From positions 186,001 through 250,000 of the forward strand of contig CAVXGT010000014.1 of NCBI GenBank assembly GCA_963761475.1: a DNA stretch of 64,000 nt, read 5' to 3'. Shown piece by piece: positions 49,326-59,742 of the stretch; positions within the stretch are counted from its first letter, which is position 1, and every line of letters begins with the position of its first letter. Below the pieces are notes generated by a model. It saw only the letters and a program-made list of their open reading frames with translations, did not search any database and had not been told where the DNA came from. The DNA is from Ga0077555 sp963761475 (lineage in GTDB: Bacteria > Pseudomonadota > Alphaproteobacteria > Rhizobiales > Hyphomicrobiaceae). The position numbers and the translations under genes were made by a program.

Positions 49326-51155
49326 TCAGTTCGCGGTCGAGAGGCCCTTCGGCTTCCCAACCACTGTGATGAAAAGGTCGTCGACCTTGAGCACGCGCTT
49401 TGCCACACGTTTGACGTCGTCCAACGTCACCGCATCGACCAGCGCGTTACGCTTGTCGACATAGTCGATACCCATGTCCTCCACCATCAAGCCCAGCAAC
49501 TGGCTCGCGATCTTGGCGTTGGTATCGAACCGGAGCGCGAATGAGCCGGTCAGATAGCTCTTCGCCGCATCGAGCTCCTTCTGCGTCGGCCCCTCGTCCG
49601 CCATCCGTTTCAACTCGGCGCGAATGACCTCGATGGATTCTTTCACCGCCTCGTTCTTGGTCGCGACCCCGCCGGCAAACAGCGCAGCCTTCCGGTAGGG
49701 CTGCAGATAGCTGTAAACGGAATAGGCAAGCCCGCGCTTTTCGCGCACCTGCTCCGTCAGCCTGGATGAGAATCCACCGCCACCGAGAATGTGGTTCATG
49801 ACGTAGGCGGTCATGAAGTCGGGATCTTTGCGCGCCAGCCCTGGCATGCCGAATTGCACCACCGATTGCGGCACGTCCATTTCGACGATCGTCAGTTTCT
49901 GCGTGGGCTTGGGGCCGGTTTGGTCGACCTCTGCCAGATTGGCTTTCTCTGGCAGCTCGCCGAACACGCGGTCCAGCACCGCACCGAGCGTCTTGGCGTC
50001 GATATCGCCGACCGCCACCACCTTCAGTGTATCCCGGGCAAAAACCTTCTTGCGGTAGGCTTCGAGATCCTCCGAAGTGATCGACTTGATGCTTTCGGCC
50101 GTGCCATCGGCAGGGCGCCCGTAGACGTGTTCTGGAAATGCCGCGCGCGACCACGACTTGCCGGCGACACGTTGAGGGTTCTTGGCCGAGTAGGCGAGGT
50201 TGGCGAGCAGTTGTTTCTTGATCCGCTCAACGGCATCCGCGTCGAACCGGGGCTTGGACACGGCCAACTGCAGCATTTCGAGCGCCGGGTCGCGGTTGAC
50301 CGACAGCGTTTCGAAGCTGCCATACATTGCATCCCGCGAGTCCTCAAAGCCCATCCGCAGCGCCAGTTCCTCCATGCGCTCCTGGAATTTCGCGGCGTCG
50401 AGGTCACCCGCTCCCTCGTCCATCATCGCCGTGATGAAGTTGGCGATGCCCTCTTTGCCGGCGGGATCCTGGCTATTGCCGCCATCGAACGCAAACCGCA
50501 GCGCCAATAGCGGTACGGAATGCTCTTCGACCAGCCATGCCGTAATGCCGCCCGGGCTCTTGATTTCCTGAATCTTCATTTTGGTGGCCATTGCTTTCAT
50601 CGGAATATCGGTGCCGCTCACAGCGCCAGTGGCGCCGGCCGGAGTGGCAGCAGCCTGTTGTGGCGGCTTTGGCGCATCTGCGCCGGTCTTGCTATCGCCA
50701 GCACCGGCCTGCCGCCAGGCTTTGCTCGGCCTTCCACTCTCGACGGCACTGCCAGCGGCGCTCAGTGCGACGGCGGGTTGGGCTGCCGCCTCGACCGACT
50801 TGGCAGCCACCACGGCCGGCACGGGGACACTGATCGTCTTGACCGACTTGCCTGCTTCGCCGGGTTTCACGCTGAGTGGCGACACCGCATCAGTGGCCGA
50901 CGCTGCAACAGCGGATTTCGCCTCTGGCACGCTGCCGGCACTTGCTTGAGCCGGCTTCGACGAAGCGCCGTCTCCAGCTCCACTCGCCTTGGGCGGGCCT
51001 TTCGCCACTTGAGCCGGCGCGCCTTCAGGCGCCGGCAGAACCAGGGACAGCAAGCCCAGCCCGGCAAAGATCGCAAACAACATCAGCCACAACCGCCGTC
51101 CTGGCGGCTGCGATTTGTACCAGCCGATGGCGTTGTCGGCACGCGTCTTCGACAT
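49326..51155 (-). CDS. M16 peptidase homolog, membrane-anchored, zinc site lost
   Basis: A 609-residue M16 (pitrilysin-like) protein. It has a membrane segment near 22-40, a 160-residue Ala/Pro/Ser-rich linker, and then an M16 fold from about 205. The HxxEH zinc motif is replaced by GIANFITAMMDEG, so it is probably inactive. The upstream partner (51173-52690) keeps HFLEH. Such pairs act as a heterodimer, with the inactive copy shaping the chamber. The genes are 17 nt apart. Confidence 0.8.
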   Translation of the reverse strand: MSKTRADNAIGWYKSQPPGRRLWLMLFAIFAGLGLLSLVLPAPEGAPAQVAKGPPKASGAGDGASSKPAQASAGSVPEAKSAVAASATDAVSPLSVKPGEAGKSVKTISVPVPAVVAAKSVEAAAQPAVALSAAGSAVESGRPSKAWRQAGAGDSKTGADAPKPPQQAAATPAGATGAVSGTDIPMKAMATKMKIQEIKSPGGITAWLVEEHSVPLLALRFAFDGGNSQDPAGKEGIANFITAMMDEGAGDLDAAKFQERMEELALRMGFEDSRDAMYGSFETLSVNRDPALEMLQLAVSKPRFDADAVERIKKQLLANLAYSAKNPQRVAGKSWSRAAFPEHVYGRPADGTAESIKSITSEDLEAYRKKVFARDTLKVVAVGDIDAKTLGAVLDRVFGELPEKANLAEVDQTGPKPTQKLTIVEMDVPQSVVQFGMPGLARKDPDFMTAYVMNHILGGGGFSSRLTEQVREKRGLAYSVYSYLQPYRKAALFAGGVATKNEAVKESIEVIRAELKRMADEGPTQKELDAAKSYLTGSFALRFDTNAKIASQLLGLMVEDMGIDYVDKRNALVDAVTLDDVKRVAKRVLKVDDLFITVVGKPKGLSTAN

Positions 51156-51172
51156 CCTTGCCGCTCCTCCTG

Positions 51173-52690
51173 TCAGCCGCGGTTGCCAGGATTGGCAGCC
51201 GGCACGGTATTGGTGTTGGCAGGCTCGGACTTGGGCTTAGATTTTGGAGCCGCGGTCTTCGTTGGGACTGGCACCAGCGTTCCCGTGACGGAAAGGCGGA
51301 TATCCAAATACTCGGCCGCCACCTTGGCCGTGTCTTCGAGCGTCACCTTGCCGATGCGCTCCGGCCATTCCTCGACATCCTTGACGCTCCGGCCAACCGC
51401 CAGCGACCAGCCATAACGGCGCGCCAAAGTGGTCTGGCTGTCGCTGTCGTAGATGAACTCGGCGAGATAAGTCTTCTTCGCGCGATCAAGCTCGGCCTGA
51501 GTGATGCCATTCGCCTTGATCTCGTCGACAACGGCATCGAGAGCCTTTTCGAGCTTGGCCAGCGACACCCCGTCCGTCGGCACGGCATAGAGTGTGATCT
51601 TGCCGGAATCCCGACCACTTCCCGAGTACCATCCCCCCGTCGATGAGGCGACTTTGTCGGCGACCACGAGCTGTTTGTAGATCCGGCTGGTGGTGCCCGA
51701 CGCGACGACTTTCAAAAGCAGATCCAGTGCTTCGGCTTCCCGCTCTTTGGCGGTTACATAGGCGGGCGCGATGTAGTGGCGATGCAACGACGGCTTGCCC
51801 GCCCGGGCATCCTTCAGCTCGACCCTGAGCGCCGCCCGGTGCGGCGGCTCCTGCGGCCGACGCCGTGCCTTGACCTCGGCGTTGGCAGGGATTTTCCCAT
51901 ACGTCGCTTCAGCCAGCGTTCGGATTTCCTCCGGCGTGACATCGCCGGTCACCACCAGAATGGCGTTGTTGGGCGCATAGAAGCGCTTGTAGAACTCCAG
52001 GGCGTCGTCGCGCGACAACGCCGCCATCTCATGCTCCCAGCCGATCACCGGCAGGCCATAGGGGTGCGACAGAAACAGCGCGGCATTCATCTGCTCATCC
52101 AGCAGTGCCGACGGGTTGTTGTCCGTGCGGGTCCGCCGCTCCTCCAGGATCACCTTGCGCTCTGTGAGGACTTCCTTCTCCTCCAACCGCAGGTTGACCA
52201 TGCGGTCGGCCTCCATGGCCATCACTTTGGGCAGCCGGTCCTTGGCGATGCGCTGGTAATAGGCCGTCACATCATGGCCTGTGAAGGCGTTGTCTTGCCC
52301 GCCGAGCCGGGAAACGATCTTGGAAAACTCCCCCGTCGCGATCTTGTCGGTCGACTTGAACATCAAGTGCTCGAGGAAGTGCGCGATCCCCGACACGCCC
52401 GGCGGTTCGTCGGCAGCGCCCGCCCGGTACCAGACCATATGCGTCGCGACGGGAGCGCGGTGATCCTCGACCACGATCACCGACATGCCATTGCCAAGTG
52501 TGAACTCCGTGGCCTTGGGTCCCGCTGCTGCGGTTTCACTGAAGGTGGAAAGCGAAAGCATAGCGGTCACCATGACAGCAAGGAGTTGAAGGGCGGTCCG
52601 GCAGCCGATGCCAAGCCAGTCGGAGGGATAGCGCCGACGTTCACCGATGGTCCCGTGTGCCGCAAGCGGCTGGGGAATGAGCTGGTACAT
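51173..52690 (-). CDS. M16 zinc peptidase (active partner)
   Basis: A 505-residue inverzincin-type peptidase. A signal-like segment lies near 33-53, and the active site has HFLEH (H104, E107, H108) with the distal Glu in the region LTERKVILEERRTRTDNN (about 175-190). It is expected in the periplasm. It pairs with the inactive homolog encoded downstream. Start ATG 52690; the in-frame ATG 52717 is an alternative. Confidence 0.85.
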   Translation of the reverse strand: MYQLIPQPLAAHGTIGERRRYPSDWLGIGCRTALQLLAVMVTAMLSLSTFSETAAAGPKATEFTLGNGMSVIVVEDHRAPVATHMVWYRAGAADEPPGVSGIAHFLEHLMFKSTDKIATGEFSKIVSRLGGQDNAFTGHDVTAYYQRIAKDRLPKVMAMEADRMVNLRLEEKEVLTERKVILEERRTRTDNNPSALLDEQMNAALFLSHPYGLPVIGWEHEMAALSRDDALEFYKRFYAPNNAILVVTGDVTPEEIRTLAEATYGKIPANAEVKARRRPQEPPHRAALRVELKDARAGKPSLHRHYIAPAYVTAKEREAEALDLLLKVVASGTTSRIYKQLVVADKVASSTGGWYSGSGRDSGKITLYAVPTDGVSLAKLEKALDAVVDEIKANGITQAELDRAKKTYLAEFIYDSDSQTTLARRYGWSLAVGRSVKDVEEWPERIGKVTLEDTAKVAAEYLDIRLSVTGTLVPVPTKTAAPKSKPKSEPANTNTVPAANPGNRG

Positions 52691-52717
52691 TATTTCAGGC
52701 CCCGGAGTGACAGACAT

Positions 52718-53167
52718 GATGCGCTACCGCCAGATTGGTCCGCCACGCCATGCGCCGCAGCAGGAATTGCCGGCGAATCGGGCGCACACGACAAGCATTG
52801 AGCCCTTCCACAAGGCGGCGATCTGGCAGTTTGGCACACGAGCAACAGACTGGCACGTCGTGCGCATACACAACGTACCCGCCAGCCCGCGGCTCAGCCT
52901 GATGTTGTCGTTGAAGCAGGGAATGTCAAATGACAAGGGGGTCATGTTTCAGCCCCCTAAGGTGATCAGTGGTTCACAGGGGCCGGACTACGCCGGTTCG
53001 GTTGAGCCCCGGATCGAATGAGGTCGCGGCGCGACCACCACCATCGAATCCGTAAATCGGCCTTTGGAACAACAGCCTAGGGCGCAATTTCAGCGGAGTG
53101 GCAGATCTCACGTCGCGCGCGATCGCTCTAACTTGTTTGGTGCTTCAGCAGTGCGGCCTTGGCAAGG
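52718..53167. other. intergenic region
   Basis: About 450 bp between the M16 pair and the lipoprotein gene, all on the minus strand. Short open frames exist on both strands without recognisable features. Its length suggests the M16 genes have their own promoter. Confidence 0.45.
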
Positions 53168-53653
53168 TCATTCGCCGAAGAGTTGCTTTCCGAGGACCGA
53201 AAACAGGCTCCCCGTGCAGCGACCATTGGGACCCGCGTCAGCCCCGATCTCGTCCTGCATGGCTTTCTCGCGCCAATTGCCGTCTTTGCAATAGGCGTCT
53301 TGTGCCTTCTTTTGCGCGTCAGCACTGGCGAGCCTCTGCTTGTCGGGATCCTGTGGCCACGCCGGATTGGCGGGCGGGGCCTCGACAGGCGCAACGGCAA
53401 CGCTGCCGGGTTCAGGCAGTGACCGACCGCTCGGAGGCAACACCAACGGCGCTCTGGCCTCGGTCTTGGGCTCGGGTTTTGGCCCGAGCGCACCGGTCAG
53501 TCCGACGGCGTCGAACATTTTTCCCTGGAACTCGACGCCATCCAAACCGCCGCAACCGGCCAGCCCCAAAAGGCTACCTGTCACCACAAGACGGCAGGCC
53601 ATGCCCCGAAACCGCTTGCGACTCGTGCGCTTGCCTTGCTGCAGCATGTGCAT
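53168..53653 (-). CDS. lipoprotein, function unknown
   Basis: A 161-residue lipoprotein with a basic leader and lipobox LAGC (Cys 34 with the start used). The mature part has a Pro/Ala-rich stretch and a Cys-containing C-terminus (AYCKDGNW, GRCTGSLF). Start ATG 53653 has GGGAG upstream. It lies 79 nt after lspA, whose product would process it. Confidence 0.65.
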   Translation of the reverse strand: MHMLQQGKRTSRKRFRGMACRLVVTGSLLGLAGCGGLDGVEFQGKMFDAVGLTGALGPKPEPKTEARAPLVLPPSGRSLPEPGSVAVAPVEAPPANPAWPQDPDKQRLASADAQKKAQDAYCKDGNWREKAMQDEIGADAGPNGRCTGSLFSVLGKQLFGE

Positions 53654-53731
53654 CGTGCTCCCCAACCGTACCCGCGTCCCTGCCTGGAACTGTCCCCCGG
53701 GTCGGCGTCATCGCAAAGCCCTCAACCGTCT

Positions 53732-54256
53732 TTAAGCGGCATTCGAGGCATCATTGCGACTCGGTCCGAAAGAATCATACAGAAGGCCGATAACCCCTGC
53801 AACAATCGCGACATCGGCGATGTTGAACACGTACCAGTAGAACCCGAACGCGTGCAGCGAGAAAAAGTCGGCGACCCCGCCATAGAGGACGCGGTCGACT
53901 GCGTTGCCAAGTGCCCCGCCGACGATCATGGCCAGGCTGATGACCAGCAATCGAGTGTTTCCGCTCTGGCTGAGCCATATCCACAGCAACAGTGAAACGG
54001 CGAGCGCAAACACCGTGAGAGGCAGCGGGCCAAAATCGTTGAGCCAGCCGTAGGACACGCCCTTGTTGATCACGAACACCAGATCGAGAAACGGCGTGAC
54101 CTGCACCCGGCCGCGCTCGGCGATTTTGTAGGCGTGGATCATCCACCACTTGTGCGCCTGGTCGAGCAAAAATATCGCCGCCACCACCCAGAGCGCGGTG
54201 CCTGCATGCGGTCCCCAAATCCATTTCGTTCGCGTGTTGGGTTGAGAACTGCTCAT
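53732..54256 (-). CDS. lspA: signal peptidase II
   Basis: A 174-residue inner-membrane aspartyl protease that cleaves lipoprotein signal peptides. It has four membrane segments and the two catalytic Asp motifs GNAVDR and FNIADVAI. Start ATG 54256 was chosen; the frame is open further upstream. It lies 319 nt after ileS, the usual neighbour. Confidence 0.93.
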   Translation of the reverse strand: MSSSQPNTRTKWIWGPHAGTALWVVAAIFLLDQAHKWWMIHAYKIAERGRVQVTPFLDLVFVINKGVSYGWLNDFGPLPLTVFALAVSLLLWIWLSQSGNTRLLVISLAMIVGGALGNAVDRVLYGGVADFFSLHAFGFYWYVFNIADVAIVAGVIGLLYDSFGPSRNDASNAA

Positions 54257-54574
54257 CGGGCGATTCCCCGCCATGGCGAGCAGGCCGGAAATTGCGCCCC
54301 GCTGCACCTGTGACTGAATTCGTGCGGTCGCATTCCGCCCCCTGGCTGCCAATTTGAGTATCCGTGTAGTTGGCCTTCGGCGCGGGGACAAGGGGTGGTG
54401 CACAGCACTGCGCAAGTCAATCCAAAGCGACTAGGTAAGCGACGCCCGCAGGCCCATTCGCTCCAACAATCCCGTCGCTATCTCACAGTCCGCGGTCGGC
54501 AATGACACAGGCACCGCCGGCCCGCGGCAAGCGCACCATCTGAAACGGCGGTCAAAGCAACAAACGCGACGCTG

Positions 54575-57500
54575 TCAAGATGTCGCGGTGCCGTCGATCT
54601 CACGCATTGCCGCCGCATCGCGTTTCGAAAGCTCCGGATATTCCGGGTCAGCTCCCACATCCGTGGTGAAACGCCAAGACCGTGCGCACTTTGTACCGGC
54701 AGCCTTCTGCGGCACCACCGCCACACCGGCAACATCCGGCAGCTTGAAGGCCCCATCAGGCGGCGTGTCGTCGACAGTCACGCCGATGCCTGAGGTGATG
54801 GCGATTTCCGCAAGATCTATGCCGTCCAGCACGTCGGAGAGTCCCTGATCGGCGAGGTAGACCAGCGGTGCCGCCTCCAGGCTCGATCCGATCCGCTTGG
54901 CAGCCCGTTCGATCTCGAGCGCGCCCGTCACCACCGACCGGATACGCTTGATCTTCTCCCACTTGGCATCGAGCGCATCGTCACGCCAATCGGAAGGTAT
55001 CATCGGGAATGTTTCGAGATGCACCGACCGGCCGTCGCTATCGCCATAGCGGGCAAGCCACGCCTCCTCGGTCGTGAACGCCAGGATCGGCGCCAGCCAC
55101 ACGGTGACGCAGCGAAAGATGTGCTCGACGGTGACGAGCGCTGCGCGACGCTTTTGTGATGAGGGCGGCTCACAGTAGAGCGCGTCCTTTCGGATATCGA
55201 AGTAGAAGGCGCTGAGCTCGGTATTCATGAACTGCGACAGCTGCGCCACCACGCGCTTGTAGTCGTAGTCGGCATAAGCCTTGCGAACGATGTCATCGAG
55301 CTCTGCCAGTCTGTGCAGCATCAGTCGCTCGAGCTCGGGGAAGGATTTCACATTCCCCCCTCCTTCGGCGCCGCCTGCGCCTTCCGGCCGGTTCGCGGAA
55401 CGCGTGTCGGAAGGCGCCACACCATAATGCGCCAATGTCCCGAGCATCCAGCGTAGCGTGTTGCGGATCTTGCGATAGTTGTCAGAGAACGTCTTCAGGA
55501 TCTCCGGCCCGATCCGCAAGTCGTCCGCATAGTCCGACGACGCCACCCAAAGCCGCAGGATGTCGGCGCCCGACGCTTTGATCACGTCCTGCGGCGCCGT
55601 CACGTTGCCGACCGACTTCGACATCTTCTGCCCCTTCTCGTCGAGGCAGAATCCGTGGGTCAGAACCACGTCATAGGGCGCACGCCCGCGCGTCCCCGAT
55701 GACTCGATCAGCGAGGAATGGAACCAGCCGCGGTGCTGGTCCGAGCCCTCCAGATACATGACCCGGTCGCGGCCGCCGTCGACGATGCGCTTCAAGCCTG
55801 CAAGTCCCGGGAAATGCTCGGCATCCTCCAGCACATAGGTGTGCGTCGAGCCGGAATCGAACCACACGTCGAGCACGTCGTTGACCTTCTCGTAGTCCGC
55901 CGGGTCGTAGTCGGGCTTGAGAAAGCGCGCGCCATCGGCATCGGCAAACCATGCGTCCGCGCCCTCGGCGTACATCGCATCGTAGATGCGCTTGTTCACC
56001 TTGGCGTCGACGAGCACCTCGTGCGTGCCCTTCTTGACGAACACCGTGATCGGCACGCCCCACGCACGCTGGCGCGAGATCACCCAGTCGGGCTTTGCCT
56101 CGATCATGCCTGTGATCCGGTTCTCGCCCGACGCCGGCACCCATTCCGTCTCGCGGATGGATTGCAAGGAAACCTCGCGCAGCGTCTTGGGAATTGCTGC
56201 GTTGTGGCCTTCACTCTTGCCGGCCGCCTCAAGCTTCGCGCGGTGTTCTTTCGCAAGCTTCTCGAGAAAGGGGATCTCCTTGTCCATGTGGATGAACCAC
56301 TGCGGCGTGTTGCGGAAGATCACCGGTTTCTTCGAGCGCCAGGAGTGCGGGTACTGGTGCTTGAGGCGGCCGCGGGCCACCATCATGCCGGCAGCAGCCA
56401 GCGCCTTGATGACGAAATCGTTGGCCCGCCCTTTGTCTCCCTTGGCGGTGATGACGAGGCTTTCAACGAATCCCGGGGCGTCCTTGGTGTAGGCGCCGTT
56501 TTCATCGACCGTGTACGGGATCTCGGTCGAGATGCCGCGCGCGCGCAGCTTCTGCGTCGTCTCGACCGCCGTCCAGATGTCGAAGTCCTCGCGGCCGTGG
56601 CCGGGTGCCGTGTGCACGAAGCCCGTGCCGGCGTCGTCCGTGACGTGGTCGCCGTCGAGCAGTGGCACGTCGAACTGGTAGCCGCCAAGCCCCGCGTTGC
56701 GCAGCGGGTGCGCGCAAATCCCTTGTCCAAGCGCCTCGGCGGAAACAACACCACGCTTTTCGAATGCTTCGACCTTGCCCGCCTTCATCACCTCGCCAGC
56801 CAGTTTGTCGCCCAGGATGTACCTGTCGCCGACCGCTGCCCAGTTGCCTTCAGGCGCTTTCGTGACCTCGTAGAGGCTATACGCAAGTTTCGAGTTGAAG
56901 CAGATCGCGCGGTTGCCGGGGATGGTCCACGGCGTCGTCGTCCAGATGACAACGTTGGCCCCGCTCAAGATGGCATCCGACGCCGTCAACACCGGAAACT
57001 TCACCCAGACCATGTCCGACTGATAGTCCTGGTACTCGATCTCGGCTTCAGCCAGTGCCGTCTTCTCGACCACGGACCACATGACGGGCTTCGAGCCACG
57101 ATAGAGCTGCCCCGTCTCCGCGAACTTCATCAGCTCGCGCGCGATCTGAGCTTCCGCAGGAAACGTCATCGTCGTGTAGGGATGGTTCCAGTCCCCCTCC
57201 ACGCCCAGCCGCTGGAACTCGGCCGACTGCACGCCCATCCAGTGTTCGGCAAAGGCGCGGCACTCCGCCCGGAACGCCTTCATCGCCACGGGATCGGAGA
57301 GGTTCGGCTTGGCCTTGCCCTTGGCCATGTAGTCTTCTTCGATCTTCCACTCGATCGGCAGTCCGTGGCAGTCCCAGCCCGGTACGTAGTTGGAATCGAA
57401 CCCCAGCATCTGCTGGCTGCGTGTAACGAGATCTTTGAGGATCTTGTTCAGAGCATGCCCGATATGGATGTTGCCGTTGGCATAGGGCGGCCCGTCGTGC

Positions 57501-57703
57501 AGCGTGAACCGCGCACGCCCTTTGGACGCCATGCGGAGCTTCGAATAAAGGTCGATCCGCTGCCAGCGCTCAATCATCTTGGGTTCCATCGCAGGAAGCC
57601 CGGCGCGCATGGGAAAATCGGTCTTCGGCAGAAACAGCGTTTGGCCCCAATCGCGGGACGGCGACCCGGCTGCATCTCCCTTGGCATCGTTGCGGTTCGA
57701 CAT
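54575..57703 (-). CDS. ileS: isoleucyl-tRNA synthetase
   Basis: A 1042-residue class I synthetase. HIGH at 80-83 and KMSKS near 690, with the editing domain between. Close to the C-terminus the zinc-binding site is degenerate: KCARSW takes the place of the CxxC pair seen in E. coli, as is common in alphaproteobacteria. ATG 57703 (MSNRND) is used; the frame continues upstream without family support. Confidence 0.96.
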   Translation of the reverse strand: MSNRNDAKGDAAGSPSRDWGQTLFLPKTDFPMRAGLPAMEPKMIERWQRIDLYSKLRMASKGRARFTLHDGPPYANGNIHIGHALNKILKDLVTRSQQMLGFDSNYVPGWDCHGLPIEWKIEEDYMAKGKAKPNLSDPVAMKAFRAECRAFAEHWMGVQSAEFQRLGVEGDWNHPYTTMTFPAEAQIARELMKFAETGQLYRGSKPVMWSVVEKTALAEAEIEYQDYQSDMVWVKFPVLTASDAILSGANVVIWTTTPWTIPGNRAICFNSKLAYSLYEVTKAPEGNWAAVGDRYILGDKLAGEVMKAGKVEAFEKRGVVSAEALGQGICAHPLRNAGLGGYQFDVPLLDGDHVTDDAGTGFVHTAPGHGREDFDIWTAVETTQKLRARGISTEIPYTVDENGAYTKDAPGFVESLVITAKGDKGRANDFVIKALAAAGMMVARGRLKHQYPHSWRSKKPVIFRNTPQWFIHMDKEIPFLEKLAKEHRAKLEAAGKSEGHNAAIPKTLREVSLQSIRETEWVPASGENRITGMIEAKPDWVISRQRAWGVPITVFVKKGTHEVLVDAKVNKRIYDAMYAEGADAWFADADGARFLKPDYDPADYEKVNDVLDVWFDSGSTHTYVLEDAEHFPGLAGLKRIVDGGRDRVMYLEGSDQHRGWFHSSLIESSGTRGRAPYDVVLTHGFCLDEKGQKMSKSVGNVTAPQDVIKASGADILRLWVASSDYADDLRIGPEILKTFSDNYRKIRNTLRWMLGTLAHYGVAPSDTRSANRPEGAGGAEGGGNVKSFPELERLMLHRLAELDDIVRKAYADYDYKRVVAQLSQFMNTELSAFYFDIRKDALYCEPPSSQKRRAALVTVEHIFRCVTVWLAPILAFTTEEAWLARYGDSDGRSVHLETFPMIPSDWRDDALDAKWEKIKRIRSVVTGALEIERAAKRIGSSLEAAPLVYLADQGLSDVLDGIDLAEIAITSGIGVTVDDTPPDGAFKLPDVAGVAVVPQKAAGTKCARSWRFTTDVGADPEYPELSKRDAAAMREIDGTATS

Positions 57704-58025
57704 GGCTCTCATTCCGTCGGGCGCCCGTTTCGGCGCCGAGAAGTCTCTCCGGGCCAGCAGCGCCACCCGGGCATTCCGGCGCTTCTAGCAACCGCGCCAC
57801 TGACAATCCAGCTTGTTGACGCCACAACCCACTGCCGATTGGCCCGCCCGCCGTGGCGCGGCAGATCAGGATCGCAGGTCAGGCCGATCGAATTGGAGAC
57901 GAGTGGTTTCGAAACTCACGCAATCGTGACGCGGCGTGTATTGAACGATGTTCCGTAAGCGCGTATCCATGATCCCAGCCATGGAGCTTGAGGCTCCAAC
58001 ATAGGAAACTCAGGGAGCACGCGTC
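57704..58025. other. intergenic region with divergent promoters
   Basis: About 320 bp between ileS (minus) and the secreted-protein gene (plus). No gene, repeat or RNA element was recognised. Confidence 0.4.
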
Positions 58026-58622
58026 ATGAGACTTTCATTTGCAGCCATCCTCGGAGTCGGCTTTGTCGCCCTCTCCACCATCGCCACGGCCACGGGCAAC
58101 TTCGCAGTCCGCCTCGAGCAGGCGAGCAAGCTCACCCAGCAGGCCCAGGTTCAGGCCCAGGCCGAAGCCGGCATCGACATTGGCCGTATCGCGGTCACAC
58201 AGGGTCCGGCAGCCGGCATAGGTCGCTTTTCAGCGCGAACCGGTCCCGTGTCGCCGACCGCCGGCTTCAACATCTACTTCGAGCCCAAAGGCCTCCAGAC
58301 CCGCTTCCAGAACGGTGCCGTCACCGCCTCCATGTCGGTCGACATCTTGATCCGAAATTCCGCCAACCAAACCGTGGCTTCCCAGGACAACGCCTGGCGC
58401 CTGCCCGTGCGCCACGTCTCTGCAACCAACGTGCCCTTGCCGGCGGTCTACGGCGACCTTTCGGTCAATCCGTTAGGCCTGCCCGACGGCCGCTACCAGG
58501 TTGTCTTGCGCATTCACGATGACTTCGGCGGCAAATTTGCCGACCGCGTCCTCAATATCGAGATCCGCCGTGATGCAGCAGCCGGTCCGCGGCTCTCGCA
58601 GGCACGCCCCGCCACCCGGTGA
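58026..58622 (+). CDS. secreted protein, function unknown
   Basis: A 198-residue protein with a Sec signal peptide (about 1-22, ATA-TG) and a mature part that looks beta-rich (FNIYFEPKGLQTRFQNGAVTASMSV; YQVVLRIHDDFGGKFADRVL). No domain was recognised. It breaks an otherwise minus-strand block between ileS and ribF. Confidence 0.65.
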   Translation: MRLSFAAILGVGFVALSTIATATGNFAVRLEQASKLTQQAQVQAQAEAGIDIGRIAVTQGPAAGIGRFSARTGPVSPTAGFNIYFEPKGLQTRFQNGAVTASMSVDILIRNSANQTVASQDNAWRLPVRHVSATNVPLPAVYGDLSVNPLGLPDGRYQVVLRIHDDFGGKFADRVLNIEIRRDAAAGPRLSQARPATR

Positions 58623-58681
58623 TTGGCTCGGGTGATGCTCCGGATTTGCCATAGAGCCTTCACAGGCCGGCAGGTCGAACC

Positions 58682-59626
58682 CTACCAGGAAGGCGCGGCA
58701 TCGAGGATCTGCCGCGCCTTCGCGCAGTCCTCGTCCATCTGCACGATCAGCGCATCCATCCCCTCGAAGCGCTTGTCCGGGCGGATGAACGAAACAAACG
58801 AGATTTCGATCTCTCGCTCGTAGAGATCGCCGCTGAAATCGAACAGGAACACTTCGAGCGTCGGCGGCCCGTCGTCGAAGGTCGGTCGCGTGCCGAGGTA
58901 GGCGGCCCCTTGGTGCCGGCCGTCGGGCGCATCCACGAACACGGCGTAGATGCCATAGGCGAGCGGCGTCGTGCGCGGCAGCGCGATGTTGGCGGTCGGG
59001 TAGCCCATGCCGGTACCCTTCTTGAAGCCGCCGACCACCTTGCCCTTGACCGACCACCAATGGCCCAGCATCTCGGCGGCACCCTTGACGTCGCCCTGCG
59101 CAATCTCGGCTCGGATCGCGCTTGATGATATCACCTCGCCACCTTCCGCCACCGGTGCGATGACGCTGACGCCGAAGGCCAGCTCCTCGCCAAACGCCTT
59201 GACGTCGTGGGCCCCTCCCATGCGGTCGCGCCCGAACATGAAGTCGTAGCCGATAACCACGTGCTTCACGCCGAGGGCACCAACCAGAATATCCTTGACG
59301 AAGGCATCGGCATCGAGGCGGGCCAAGGCCTTGTCGAAGGGTGCCACAACCACAAGATCCAGCGCCTGGCGTTCCAGTAACGCCAGCTTTTGGTCAAGGC
59401 TGGTGAGCCTGAAATGTGGCCGCTCAGGGTGGAAGAACTCACGCGGATGCGGTTCGAACACCATGACGCCGGCAAGGCCACGTCCGGCGGGCCCGGCCTT
59501 TGCCATTACGCGCGCACGCGCGAGCAACGCCTGATGGCCGCGATGGACACCATCGAAGTTGCCAATCGCAAGTGCTGAGCCGCGCAACCCGGAGGGCAGG
59601 GGATTTAAGCCATGAACGACATGCAT
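58682..59626 (-). CDS. ribF: bifunctional riboflavin kinase/FAD synthetase
   Basis: A 314-residue enzyme that makes FMN and then FAD. The N-terminal adenylyltransferase half carries IGNFDGVHRGHQ (21-32) and the ISSSAIRAEIAQG motif; the C-terminal kinase half carries GKGTGMGYPTANI-like residues (KKGTGMGYPTANI near 205). Start ATG 59626 is preferred over the upstream frame extension. It is next to ileS, the common arrangement. Confidence 0.93.
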   Translation of the reverse strand: MHVVHGLNPLPSGLRGSALAIGNFDGVHRGHQALLARARVMAKAGPAGRGLAGVMVFEPHPREFFHPERPHFRLTSLDQKLALLERQALDLVVVAPFDKALARLDADAFVKDILVGALGVKHVVIGYDFMFGRDRMGGAHDVKAFGEELAFGVSVIAPVAEGGEVISSSAIRAEIAQGDVKGAAEMLGHWWSVKGKVVGGFKKGTGMGYPTANIALPRTTPLAYGIYAVFVDAPDGRHQGAAYLGTRPTFDDGPPTLEVFLFDFSGDLYEREIEISFVSFIRPDKRFEGMDALIVQMDEDCAKARQILDAAPSW

Positions 59627-59742
59627 GTGCTGGGGGCCAAACCATGATTTGAGATCGGCGGGAAGCCTGCAGGGCACATCCTCCAGACTCCGCCAGAGCT
59701 ATACCCCATTTGGCACCGGATGGAACTGCCACACCTTAAAGG

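Noticed and set aside
55718..57958. Plus-strand open frame of 746 codons
   Set aside because: It is antisense to ileS, which has all synthetase motifs. High GC leaves the opposite strand open by chance; no domain is recognisable.
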